A DNA stretch of 64,000 nt from Phytophthora sp. 'mugwort' (lineage: Eukaryota; Oomycota; Peronosporomycetes; Peronosporales; Peronosporaceae), in contig JAUCEF010000010.1 in the NCBI GenBank assembly GCA_033558025.1, forward strand, positions 25,001-89,000. The letters run 5' to 3'. The notes beneath the pieces were generated by a model. The model saw only the letters and a program-made list of their open reading frames with translations. It made no database searches and was not told where the DNA came from. Positions 8,918-17,951 of the stretch are shown here, in pieces; within the stretch, counting starts at the first letter, position 1; each line of letters starts with the position of its first letter. The position numbers were made by a program, and so were the translations under genes.

Positions 8918-10196
8918 TTGGTGAAGGAATATCAAGACGTGGTCGCGAAGGAACCTCCCACGAGGCTACCTCCGGATCGAGGAGTACGTCATGAAATTGA
9001 CCTGGTTCCGGGAACCAAATACTGCGTGACAAGGCAGTGGCTTTTGCCACGAGAACAGTGTGACGTCATTGACGCGTTCTTCCGTGCTAAGCACGAGGCG
9101 GGTATGGTGTGCCAGAGCAAGTCTCCGCACTCAACGCCTACGTTCTGTGTCAGAAAACCGAATGACAAGTGGCGAATCGTTCATGCTTTTAATAAGCTCA
9201 ATGCGGCCTCCATTCCGGCGTAAATGCCTATCCCTAGGAAGGACGTTCTCGAGAACAACATGACGGGTGTACGGTGTACAGTGCCCTCGACTCGGTCGAT
9301 GGATACTATTAATTGCTCATGGGAGCAAGCGATATTCCGCTTACGGCGGTCAGCATTCCGAGCGGTATGCTCTGGGAGTGGCTAGTAATGCCCCAAGGGC
9401 TGTCAAATTGCGCCTGCGAGGTTCAATCGTCCTGTGACGCAACTGTTCAGGCCCCGCAGGGCGTATGCTCAGACATTCTTCGACGATATATTCGTCCACA
9501 GTCGTGCGGAGCACGGAAAGACTGATGTGGAGAACCACATTGAGCACCGTTCGCAGGTGCTCAAATGCATGCGCACACACAAGTTGTGTATGCCAACATT
9601 GACAGGTGTGTCTTCGGCGCTGAAGAGATCCCCTTTCTGGGATGCTTCATTGGGAAGCGAGACCTTCGAGCAGATCCCGCTAAGGTCAAGGCCATTGTAG
9701 ACTGGCCGGTTCCAAAGAACCAGAAAGCCTTACGGAAGTGGCTTAGCCTGGCCAATTACTTGCGCAAGTACAGCAAGAACTATGCTGAGGTGGCAAGCCA
9801 CTGTCCAATCGCCTTAAGAAGGATGTGGACTGGTGTTGGGACACCAGACATTAAGCGGCTTTTGAATCCATTAAGGAGAGTCTCCTTCAGGCCCGATCCT
9901 GGCCCTGCCAGACCCCGATCATCCTTTCAGTGTCGTCTGTGACGCGTCGGACTTTGCCATCGACAGTGTTCTGTTGCAAGCAGACGCTGAAGGGCGTACA
10001 CGCGTGATCGCGCTTGAATCTCGACAGCTTAAGGCTGCTGAGAAGAACTATCCAGTTCATGACAAAGAGCTACTTGCGATGAAGTATGCGCTCGTCAAAT
10101 TCAGGGTTCACCTGCTCGGCTCCAAGCCGTTTGTGATCTACACTGATCATGCGTCGCTACGCAGTGCGACACAGTCACCTCATCTCTGTTAGAGAA
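8918..10196 (+). pseudogene. Gypsy-1 reverse transcriptase and RNase H, broken
   Basis: Frame 8918-9223 holds the RT start (HEIDLVPGTKYCVTRQWLLP, then STPTFCVRKPNDKWRIVHAF). Later frames give LPQGLSN-like (MPQGLSNCAC, ~9390) and the catalytic box FFDDIFVHSR at ~9478-9505. Thumb and RNase H follow: GCFIGKRDLRADPAKVKAI at ~9640, then VCDASDFAIDSVLLQADAEG with YPVHDKELLAMKYAL and YTDHASLRS (9940-10170). The catalytic residues of both activities can be read, but at least five frame changes or stops separate the blocks. Confidence 0.85.
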
Positions 10197-10203
10197 TGGC
10201 CCG

Positions 10204-11474
10204 TTGGCTCTCCTTCTTTGCGGAGTAGAACTTCGAGGTGATGTACAATCTGGCAGGCAGAAAATTTCGGCCGATGCGTTATCACTCAGACTAGACTATG
10301 AGATCGCTCACGTCACGACGGTGACTTCGTCTGTGACAGACTTGATCCGCGCGGCGTACGCGCGTGAAGAGTCCTGCGTAGCTCTGCTACATGCGCTAGG
10401 AAGCGCGGAGTTTGCTAACTCAGACATTAAGCTGTCAGCGCGATTGCGCGCGAGGCTACATCGATACACTCTTGATGATGGCCTACTGTACCACGGTGCT
10501 GGTCCAGAAGACACCCCACGTGTCGTGGTTCCTCACGAAGAGGAAGTCAAGTATCGTATCCTCTATGAGGCACATGATACCCCATTTGGTGGTCATCTCG
10601 GCCGAGCAAAGACCTACAGCTCGGTGAGCTCCCACTACTGGTGGCCGAAGCTTTACAAGTGGGTCAGTCCGTACGTACGCACGAGTGAGTCGTGTCAACG
10701 GGTTAAACGCTCGCCACACTCGGCTGCGCCGTTAGCCAGCTTGCCTGTATCCACGGGGTGTTGGCAATCCATGAGTATGGACTTTGTGTTCGGCCTGCCA
10801 CGGGATGAAGCGGGCAACACGGGTATCGTGGTCTTTGCGACCGATTGAGCAAGATGGCTCATTTAGCGGCGGTGCCGGACTCCATCGATGGAGAAGGAAC
10901 AGCCACGCTGTTTATGGATCGTGTCTCTCGACAGCATGGTCTGCCAGAGGCAATTGTCTCGGATCGAGATCCCCGTTTCACCGGTAAATTTTGGACGTCG
11001 GTCTTAAGGTGCTCGGCACTCGATGCGACATGTCCACAGCGGACCATCCGCAGACCGATGGTCAGACTGAACGCGTGAATCGCGTAATCGAAGACATGCT
11101 TCGGAGCGTCTGTGCAGACAAACCCAAACAATGGAGCTCGATGCTCCCACTCGTTGAGTTTTCATTGAACAAGCATGCCTAGACAGGCTTCACCCCGTCC
11201 GTTCTATTTGAACGGTCTCACACACCCTCGCGTCCCGCTGACGCCACCACTCCGTGGGTCTAGGTTTGGAGAGGGAGAGATAGCCGATGGGCTAGCTGAT
11301 AGCAGTCCAGCTGCAGTTCGCAAGCAAGTTGACACGTTCGTGTCTACGCGTTTAAGTGTCTTACGACAAGTACGGGATGCGCTGGCTGAGAGCCAAGATA
11401 TTCAGCAGGAACAGGCTCATGCAAAGGGCAGAAGCAACATTGAAGTGTTTAACGTGGCGACAAAGATTTATTAA
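10204..11474 (+). pseudogene. Gypsy-1 integrase, broken
   Basis: The 214-codon frame 10204-10848 has the zinc-binding region, with H-x-H spacing (HDTPFGGH) and ESCQRVK. The first cysteine of the usual CxxCQRxK is Ser here. The core continues through SMDFVFGLP (first Asp), SDRDPRFTGKFW near 10960 (second Asp), and TADHPQTDGQTERVNRVIED near 11035-11090 with the catalytic Glu. Frameshifts occur near 10845 and 11080. Integrase would insert the cDNA. Confidence 0.83.
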
Positions 11475-11500
11475 ACGCTAAAAAACTACCTACACATGCA

Positions 11501-12243
11501 GTGTCTGCGGGATTTAAGACCAAGTTGCGCCCGCGCTTCATTGGACCTTTTACGGTCGTGGCCAGGAAGGGCCTTGCGTACTCGCTCAATCCTCCGAAGA
11601 AGATGCGCACACATCCAGTGTTTTACGTAGGCTTCCTTAAGCCATATCGAGACCCGGCTCGGGTGAGCGCGGAGGGTTTGGCGCCACAGCCGGTGGCTGG
11701 CCAAAGCTCCGGAGGCGCTGGAGGAGGTCCAACTGACCACGTAGCTCAGCGAGCGAACGGTCCAGCGCTTCGAAGACGAGCAGAGGACTGCTCCAAAAGT
11801 TCTAGGCGGTTAGCAATCGAGGCAGGAGACTGAAACCCCAGTCGACACGATGAAGCACGGCATCGATCTCGTCAGCGAGACGGTCACGATGACTCGTCGC
11901 CCACTGTAGCGAGTCGAATAGGGTCTGCACCCGCCTGCCGACCGCTAGCAGATCACTGCGACTCGCAGCGCAAGGATCCAGCGGGTCATCGACCTCCACC
12001 GCCGTTGCTCGATGAGCAGGGAACTTCCCACATGTGGAGCGCTTAGTGGAGCGGCATCGTCGCCAGGATCATACCCAATATCTTGTAAAGTGGAGGGGTT
12101 ATCCTCACTCACAGAACTCTTGGGAGTACGAGGTTCCCCTCCGGCAAAATTGCCCTGACGTCGTGGACGCTTTCGATCGACGCGATCAGCAGAGCCCCGA
12201 GAGCCAGCGACCGAGGCGTAGCTCACCTGGCGCTTCCCGGTAA
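11501..12243 (+). pseudogene. Gypsy-1 integrase C-terminus and chromodomain
   Basis: The frame from 11501 reads KLRPRFIGPFTVVARKG and HPVFYVGFLKPYRDP, the GPY/F module of gypsy integrases. Downstream, 12034-12180 encodes a chromodomain: VERLVERHRRQ, TQYLVKWRGYP, NSWEYEVPLRQNCPDVVDAF, with the aromatic cage residues largely present (Y of QYLVKW, W of VKW; the third is in SWEY). Chromodomains steer chromovirus integration toward modified heterochromatin. The two pieces are separated by stops near 11833-12000. Confidence 0.82.
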
Positions 12244-12766
12244 TAACCGATGGGGGGCCAAGGCCAGCAGCAGAGCTGTTGCTCTGGTCTTGAAGAGGAG
12301 CGGCCTCACGAGCGTGAGAGCCGCTTGCTGTGACAGCAGAAGCACCGAGTGCAAGAGAGCCCTGGGGGCGAGGCCGGTAGGCAGGGGGTAATTGGCGTTT
12401 CGCCTTGAGTTTCGCAAACTCGACATGGAATCGACGTTCGACTCGAACATCAGTTTCACTGAAACTAGCCCGAAGGGCATCAATGGAAGAAAGCTTGCGA
12501 GCTCCTTCCACCCAACTTTGGAACTGTCCATCGTTTTCCCAAGACGTCTCTCCTGATAGGAGCACGACTGGATAAGTCCGCACCGGTGGAACCGAGCCGT
12601 GCCGAGCTTGCACTTGCAGGCGCTCACGATACTCGCGCTGAGTAGTCACTTGAGGAGTCAAGTATCTCTCTTTGAGAGACTCTCGCGCGGCGAGCTCGTC
12701 GGGTGTTGCGGCCGCCGGTCCAATTACATACGTGTTAAGCAATTCCGATACTGCCCAGCGAGCCAC
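11945..12766 (-). CDS. Antisense reading frame (~273 codons) overlapping the Gypsy-1 chromodomain
   Basis: Longest open frame on the minus strand of Gypsy-1, opposite the chromodomain and the pol-to-LTR spacer. It begins at a GTG; the frame is open a little further and closes at a TGA at 12806-12808, so no ATG start is seen. The predicted product is Ser/Arg/Pro-rich with a more regular N-terminal half (VSELLNTYVIGPAAATPDEL, then WENDGQFQSWVEGARKLSS) and a basic patch (RKRPRRQG). Further minus frames upstream (13403-13053, 13056-12829) may be earlier parts shifted out of frame. I do not recognise the family. It could be a real antisense gene of the element or an open shadow of GC-rich sequence. 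Confidence 0.35.
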   Translation of the reverse strand: MARWAVSELLNTYVIGPAAATPDELAARESLKERYLTPQVTTQREYRERLQVQARHGSVPPVRTYPVVLLSGETSWENDGQFQSWVEGARKLSSIDALRASFSETDVRVERRFHVEFAKLKAKRQLPPAYRPRPQGSLALGASAVTASGSHAREAAPLQDQSNSSAAGLGPPSVITGKRQVSYASVAGSRGSADRVDRKRPRRQGNFAGGEPRTPKSSVSEDNPSTLQDIGYDPGDDAAPLSAPHVGSSLLIEQRRWRSMTRWILALRVAVIC

Positions 12767-13491
12767 TTCGCTGGGATCGCGAGGCTCAGAGCCGTAGTCA
12801 CGACGTCACGGGGTAAGCAATGGCCGAATCATAGGCCGCCTCGAACGGGGGAGCTGCGGATTAGCCACGAGCTGTTACTCTTGGACTTCGCCCAAAGGAT
12901 TGGTGACGATACCAGATCCCCTGGGATCATCGGTTGTTCCCCGCGCATGCAGCGGAGGCGCATTGCGCAGGGCTCGTGGAGTCGAGAGCTCGAACAGATT
13001 CGGAGCGCGCAGTTGGCGGCGCGGGCTTGGCAGCGGACAGGGTAACTACCGGTCATGGACTCAGTGTAGTCGACCTCCTCTTCACCTTCCTCAAGGTCGT
13101 CAAAGAGGGCATCTCGCGCAAAGCGACCGGAGCACTGCTTCCAGCGGCGTCGCCGCCTCCACTCATGGTTTTCTGACCGTATCGGCGCTTGTGCGCTGAG
13201 TGATACTCGCGCACCGAGAGCCGCGAGGGTGCGGGTGGCGCACGGTCAGAGACCTCTCCCGCACGGGATGACGAGGATAACGAAGGTGTCGGAGACACAA
13301 AGGGGCTTAGCCCGCGGCGATGGCTGTTATCGCGAGGCGAACGAGGGAGGTCAAAGACCAATTGGCTATTGCCATCTGACTGTGAACACTCGATGAGGAA
13401 CAACAGTGAAACGTTCTTGGAGCGGAAAGCTCCGGGCCTTTTTCGATTGATACAATCAGACCCTCGTGGATACGGTGTGTCCCCGGTTTGA

Positions 13492-13501
13492 TGGGGGAGA
13501 G
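13492..13501 (+). other. Gypsy-1 polypurine tract
   Basis: TGGGGGAGAG directly precedes the 3' LTR start (TGTAAC), the expected plus-strand primer position. Confidence 0.7.
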
Positions 13502-13899
13502 TGTAACAGGGTTACACGAAGGTAACACGAGTGTAGCCGTCCTACGTGTCACCTTACAGTAAGTGGTACATGGTACCACTTGTGTTAACGGGATTTCATT
13601 ACGTGGCCACAGGGCCACTCGATATGCATTTGACTAGGTTAAACTATGGTAGATAGCTAGAGTCATACATTTACACCACAAGCGGCTTTGCCGAAAGATA
13701 AGCAATAAATAGCAGTTCAGTTTTAGCATTAAAGAGAGTATTGCCCTAGGTTTAGGAATACTGACTCTTTGAGTCTCTAATGGTATAACTAGAGCGATCT
13801 AAGCCTCCGCGGAGACCTTAGGGGTTAGGATAACCACAGCTATGACTCGGGGAATCAAACGTCTTCCTCTGACGCACTACTCTACTCAGCCCCGCTGCA
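13502..13899 (+). repeat. Gypsy-1 3' LTR
   Basis: Partner of 5995-6391: begins TGTAACAGGGTTACACGAAG and ends CCCGCTGCA. The divergence between the two LTRs implies an old insertion. Confidence 0.9.
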
Positions 13900-13926
13900 G
13901 ATGTCGTACGGGTACAGTAAAATTAA

Positions 13927-14071
13927 AGAATCTTAGTCGATTGCTTGGCCTTTCGGTTTGTCGACTGCGAATACAAACTCGGGCGTCCTCGGATCGCAGT
14001 ACAACGGCAACCAGGGAGCCAACGGCTGGAGCGGCGGTTTCGGCGGCATGGGAGGTGGTCTGCGACAGTGA
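13927..14071 (+). pseudogene. Gly-rich C-terminal tail of an unknown protein
   Basis: A frame opening after a stop near 13930 reads SIAWPFGLSTANTNSGVLG, then QYNGNQGANGWSGGFGGMGG, and ends at TGA 14069-14071. Gly/Asn-rich tails of this type occur in secreted and cell-wall proteins. It lies just outside Gypsy-1 and has no start, so it may be the far end of a gene cut by the insertion. Function unknown. Confidence 0.3.
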
Positions 14072-14370
14072 ATTTGTGAGTGGCCTCTCCGTCTCTTTCT
14101 ACATGCATTGTAAGCTTACAGTTGAGTTATTGTGAGTCTCACTCACTTTTGGCAAAATCGCTGTCTGAGTTAGTCTGAGAGTAACAAACAAGGGGAAGGG
14201 TTTTATCTCTTTGTTCTGACCTGGGCTATTAATATTAATAAAGCTCAGATTACAGGCAAGATAGCTCAGATCGCTGGTTCTTATAAGATGGAAAAGCCCG
14301 AATGCCGGCAAGCACCTTGCCATCGGAATTTTCTTGCCTGCAAGGACTTACTCGCAAGACATAAGATGGA

Positions 14371-14640
14371 GGGCTGTTATTAGGCACCACGACGGGAGGA
14401 CCTACGACCGAGTCTTCAACCGCCACGGGTGACCCGATCGCTACTACCAGTTCGGCCACGACTGGAAGTTCCTGGACATCAGTGAGCTCAAATACAACAG
14501 GCGGCAATTCGCAGACGTCAAGCTCGACTAATACTGGTGGTAAATCGTGGACTTCGACCGGAGCCACTACTACCACTGCCGAGGTGGATGAGCCGTCTTG
14601 CACTGGCAGGACCCGTGAGCGGCAACCAGTAGAACCGCAA
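14371..14640 (+). other. Ser/Thr-rich coding-like segment antisense to the LPMO-like pseudogene tail
   Basis: The plus strand is open and strongly Ser/Thr/Gly-rich (GTTTGGPTTESSTATGDP, then TSSATTGSSWTSVSSNTTGG, then TNTGGKSWTSTGATTTT). Such mucin-like stretches commonly form the C-terminal tail of oomycete secreted proteins. It runs opposite to the LPMO-like gene whose tail it should be. No start codon or partner domain is seen on the plus strand. Confidence 0.45.
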
Positions 14641-15181
14641 CATGCAGCCGCTCGTTGAGCAAGACGAGTAATCCATGGGATTGAACACGGACTTAGTGTG
14701 CACAGTGCCGTCGCCATATGCGGTCATGCAGTCGTTGTTGGACAGCACCATCGTATCATCCAGCCAGATCTCACATGGACCGACGTGGACCATTCCACGC
14801 GAGAAGGTGGCGTCTCCAGTTGTCGGCGGATCTTCGCAGTGGCATCTCCAGTTGTCGGCGGATCTTCGCAGTGGCATCGGGGTTGGTGTAGCCGCAGTCT
14901 GCTCCATAGAGTGAGGTGTCGCTGTCGAGCAGCGTGCGGATGTCGCTGTAACCATTCGATGACTTGAGCCCCGTGTAGATTGAGGTCAGACAATCGCTGT
15001 CGTCGCTATTGCAGCTGTCCCAGTCACCTGATCACTGGGGGCTAATCTGCACGACCCAGGAGGACGTGGCCGTTCCGTCGAACTCGGCCAGTGGGATGTA
15101 CATGTAGCCATATGCATTCACATTTTTGATGGCGACTGCCACCGCCGCGAGGGTGAAGAAGATGAAGCTAGTGGATACCAT
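14518..15181 (-). pseudogene. Secreted copper monooxygenase-like protein (probably CAZy AA17 LPMO), dead
   Basis: The minus strand from ATG 15179-15181 encodes a signal peptide (VSTSFIFFTLAAVAVAIKNVNA) followed by YGYMYIPLAEFDG, then CNSDDSDC, LYGADCGYTNPDAT, FSRGMVHVGPCEIWLDDTMV and GCMLRFYWL. Paired cysteines, a His in an HxGP context and a C-terminal Tyr fit lytic polysaccharide monooxygenases; the pattern resembles the oomycete AA17 family, which acts on pectin (family call from memory, not searched). The residue after the predicted cleavage site, which should be the copper-binding His1, is Tyr (codon 15110-15112). There is a TGA at 15032-15034, probably a former Trp, and a 32-bp tandem duplication (14813-14876) shifts the frame. 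The C-terminal tail is not conserved. Confidence 0.65.
14813..14876. repeat. 32-bp perfect tandem duplication
   Basis: The 32 bases 14813-14844 are repeated exactly at 14845-14876. Because 32 is not a multiple of three, the duplication puts the LPMO-like pseudogene out of frame. It looks recent: no substitution separates the copies. Confidence 0.95.
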
Positions 15182-15232
15182 GGTGGACGGGAAGCTGATA
15201 CGTCAGGAAGGAGTGGAGGCGCCGAGGAAAAT

Positions 15233-15529
15233 TCACGAATGAGGATTAACGACAGTATAGCTTGAATCTGTACTCATGGGGAAAAGCCCCTGAACAATTT
15301 GATCTGTCAAGATGACCCTCACCTCCGGATACTCCTCGACCAATATATACATGTATAGTAAGTAGTACGGATTAGCTTGACCCAAATAGACATGGAGTAC
15401 AATCTCGATCGTCTTCGGGTGCAACACTAACCGCCAATCCAAATGGAAGCCTCTCTCAATGTCGCTTTGGTGAAGTTCGAGCACTCCGACGCGTTCGTGC
15501 CCTTGAACGGAGACCACCCGAACGAGCAT
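15233..15529 (-). CDS. Hypothetical protein, 98 aa
   Basis: ATG-started minus-strand frame ending about 50 bases upstream of the LPMO-like pseudogene. No signal peptide or known domain was recognised; the middle is hydrophobic (EIVLHVYLGQANPYYLLYMY). It may be a fragment of a larger broken gene or non-coding. Confidence 0.25.
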   Translation of the reverse strand: MLVRVVSVQGHERVGVLELHQSDIERGFHLDWRLVLHPKTIEIVLHVYLGQANPYYLLYMYILVEEYPEVRVILTDQIVQGLFPMSTDSSYTVVNPHS

Positions 15530-15907
15530 CCTCTACATCCATAAGATCGGCGCTTTTATGCATTTCGAGTTGCGACTTCAACGTGCTGAGAGCAAGAGAC
15601 TTTTACATTAGCTGTGAATGTCATGATCAGTTATCCATGCTTTGCCGTGTCTTCGACTCGTGGCAGAATAGGCCGTCGTAGATTCTCTCGCGACTGGGAC
15701 GCCGACTCGCAGACATTTGCTGTGAATGCAATGGAATTCTCACCCGAAGCGGACTGATTAATACTATTAGTTGTTCGTTAGGTTCTTACATGTATACGAT
15801 CGCTCGGTATCATTGCGCCAAGGAACGACACCGTTGGTGCAGCCATCCTAAAAGACAAACAACTTGTCACTAATGCTACAAGTCATTTCTTCTTGACGAA
15901 TGATGGC
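15530..15907. other. Intergenic, no gene recognised
   Basis: Lies downstream of the kinase gene (minus) and upstream of the 98-codon frame. No coding pattern, repeat or RNA gene was seen. Confidence 0.6.
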
Positions 15908-17173
15908 CTACACCATCCGTTTCACTCTTTTGTTGCTTCGTGGGCTGCTCTTCGCCACCAACTTTTCACTCTGGTTCGACCTTTTCTGCGGCTCTTGGTT
16001 CTCTCCGTCCTCTTCCTCCTCGGGCTGGGCACTCGGTCGCTTCTCGCCGTGGCCGCTCCAGCGAGGGCTTTCCTTGACTCCGACTCTTCTCTCTTGTTGA
16101 ACATCATTGGACGCGACAACCCATTCGTTCTCACAGACCTGGTCAGCTGTGGGTCTCTGTCGGGGATCAACTCGAAGCATCCAATCCAGCAGAGTTCGAA
16201 GCTCGCGTGGCAGTCGATTCACCTGTCCCCAGGCCTGGAGCAGTTCACGAACGGATCCACCAGGCTTCGATACCAGGCGGAATCGTGCGTCCTTCTCGCT
16301 CGCCTCCTCGAACGGAGGGATCCCCGTCACTAAAATGAACAAAATCACTCCAAGCGACCAAATATCTGCCTGCAGTCCATTGTAGCACACACCAGTCTCT
16401 GTGTTCGCACTGTTGGCTGTTGCATCAGGTCGATATGGTGGGCGAGAGAAAACTTCAGGGGCCATATACAAAATCTTGCCCACTCGTGCACCGCAGCAGC
16501 GCGACCCTGCCGCACTCGCAAGACCAAAATCTGCGAGCCGACAACGACGGAAGCTGTCCAGCAAAACGTTCTCCAGTGACAAGTCTCGGTGCGCTACATT
16601 ACGTGCGTGCAGGAAGCGAACAGCACTCGCAATCTGCAGGAAACACGACCGCGCCATCTCCAGCGACAACCCATTGGGACTTCCGTCGTTACTCGTTCGT
16701 GCACTCACGTGAGAGAACAAGTCTCCGTACGGACAGTAATCGAAGAGCAGGCACCTCGTGTTCGTCGTCCAGTCCACGAAATCCTGGTGCAGTCTCAGCA
16801 AGTGCTGGTCGCCTAGTAGCTGTGACTGCGAGGCTATGACCGCGTGCGTATCATCGTCGACCCCGTTGCTCCATACAGGACTCACACTCCAGCTAGAACC
16901 GTCGCAGTCGTCGTGGACAGCTTCAATGTCGATGTTCTCGTCGTTATTGAGGCCCGAAGAGTACACCAAGTTGCGTCCGAGGTTCCGTAGGATCTGTAGC
17001 TCCGTGTCGCCGTCTTCTTGGACGTACGGACCAGTCACAGCACGGCGCGCTCGCATGTGCGGCAGACTCATGACCTTGAGCGCGTAGTACCGACCGGAAG
17101 TGCGATGGCGAACCAGCAGTACACGTCCGTAGATGGCACTGGCCAGAGGTCGAACAAGGCAGAACGAGTCCAT
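15908..17173 (-). CDS. Serine/threonine protein kinase, ~421 aa
   Basis: Intact, single-exon kinase. The frame opens further upstream but only with a non-ATG codon; the first ATG (17171-17173) gives MDSFCLVRPLASAIYG, a sensible start just ahead of the kinase fold, with an initiator-like element 26 bases upstream. Motifs in order: degenerate Gly loop (ASAIYGRVLLVRH), VAIK-type Lys in YYALKVMS (~residue 33), Glu of helix C in DTELQILRNL, catalytic HRDLSLENVLL (~residue 215), DFGLAS, APEVF, and DIWSLGVILFILVTGIPPF. All catalytic residues are present. The long insert between the beta-3 strand and hinge and the acidic/basic tail (PEEEEDGENQEPQKRS, then SNKRVKRMV) are divergent; the tail could act as a nuclear signal. 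It resembles CAMK-like kinases of oomycetes. The substrate is unknown. Confidence 0.88.
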   Translation of the reverse strand: MDSFCLVRPLASAIYGRVLLVRHRTSGRYYALKVMSLPHMRARRAVTGPYVQEDGDTELQILRNLGRNLVYSSGLNNDENIDIEAVHDDCDGSSWSVSPVWSNGVDDDTHAVIASQSQLLGDQHLLRLHQDFVDWTTNTRCLLFDYCPYGDLFSHVSARTSNDGSPNGLSLEMARSCFLQIASAVRFLHARNVAHRDLSLENVLLDSFRRCRLADFGLASAAGSRCCGARVGKILYMAPEVFSRPPYRPDATANSANTETGVCYNGLQADIWSLGVILFILVTGIPPFEEASEKDARFRLVSKPGGSVRELLQAWGQVNRLPRELRTLLDWMLRVDPRQRPTADQVCENEWVVASNDVQQERRVGVKESPRWSGHGEKRPSAQPEEEEDGENQEPQKRSNQSEKLVAKSSPRSNKRVKRMV

Positions 17174-17183
17174 GCCAGCGATC

Positions 17184-17201
17184 GCACAGAGAGAAGTGAG
17201 G
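17184..17201 (-). promoter_or_regulatory. Candidate oomycete initiator element for the kinase gene
   Basis: The minus strand reads CCTCACTTCTCTCTGTGC, matching the oomycete Inr pattern TCAYTTY with a pyrimidine-rich flank. The Inr adenine would lie ~25 bases upstream of the ATG at 17173, a normal distance in these genomes, and supports that start. Confidence 0.45.
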
Positions 17202-17289
17202 GATATTCGGAGTCGCCGGGTGCGACTGCTCAAGCCTCGTTCTGTATACCCGGAAATAAACGCCGTTCTTGTCAAATGTGGCCAAACGT

Positions 17290-17470
17290 GGTGCTGACTG
17301 GCAGCCTTTAAGTCCAGGACGGAAGAGCTCGTGGAAATAGCTTGATGCGCTGCGTCATAAGCTCGGAGAAAGCCTTCCCTCTGGACTTCTATTCATGGAC
17401 GGCAGCGGTTCAGATCCTTATGACAGAATAAATCCTCTCACTATGGGCTTTTAACGCCTTGAGACAAACA
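17290..17470. other. Kinase upstream region, no gene seen
   Basis: Separates the kinase (minus) from the START/FYVE fragment (plus). No motif beyond the Inr was recognised. Confidence 0.5.
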
Positions 17471-17471
17471 A

Positions 17472-17855
17472 AATATGATGGTGGGGGAGACCTCGACGAC
17501 ATCGTGTTCGGCAGCCACCCCGTCGAGCTGAGCTCTTCACGAAACATCCCGTGGGCTTCAAGCAGCTGGCACCGTCCACGTGTTCGTGACCACCTACGTC
17601 GAGACGAATGGCAGGTTGTGTCTATCCCGTAGACAATTGGGTTCTGGGGTGCTGAGATGAAAAAACTGCAGTGGTGCATCAGCGTCAGAAGGAGTAGCAG
17701 CGACCATCGACGTCAGCTCTTGAGCGTCTGCAAGCAATACAACCATACACGGAGCATGATGAAGAGATACATCAGCGCAACTCAGGATGAACTATTGCAT
17801 CCTATATGCGTCACCGACGTGCTCCAAGTGCCGCGTGAGAGGACACCCACGAAGT
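17472..17855 (+). pseudogene. START/FYVE-like family fragment
   Basis: Relic of the family seen intact at 19257-20390. Recognisable pieces in changing frames: GDLDDIVFGSHP (compare GELDEVMLGVET), VFVTTYVETNGRL (compare VFVQTYIETQSAL), WGAEMKKLQWCIS (compare SAPRLAEMKKMQWCLA) and, near the end, ASPTCSKCRV (compare VSPTCSNCRV). Most of the START domain is deleted, and stops and frameshifts are present. Confidence 0.8.
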
Positions 17856-17951
17856 CATCTATCGGCTTGACTTTGTGGCTCGCAGCTCAAGAATGTTACT
17901 CATCACTTCAACCTGCAGACGTCGACGGGGGGGGGTGAGCAACTTTGCAGC

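Larger units (their letters stand above)
5995..13899 (+). mobile_element. Gypsy-1: Ty3/gypsy LTR retrotransposon with chromodomain, full length, degenerate
   Basis: Direct LTRs of ~397 bp (5995-6391 and 13502-13899), both beginning TGTAAC, flank gag, protease, reverse transcriptase, RNase H, integrase and a C-terminal chromodomain, the chromovirus order. Flanks GATAT (5990-5994) and GATGT (13900-13904) suggest a 5-bp target duplication with one mismatch. A primer-binding site beginning TGGTAGC lies 2 bases after the 5' LTR and a purine tract precedes the 3' LTR. Frameshifts and stops are frequent. An antisense frame of 273 codons covers the chromodomain region. Confidence 0.88.

Noticed and set aside
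14250..14717. Val-rich minus frame (VVVVAPVEV…) as a membrane protein
   Set aside because: The Val-rich pattern is the complement of a Ser/Thr-rich plus frame and has no start or helix pattern of its own.
15908..17275. Longer kinase start at 17275
   Set aside because: That codon is TTG; the first ATG at 17171-17173 fits the domain start and has an initiator-like element at the right distance.
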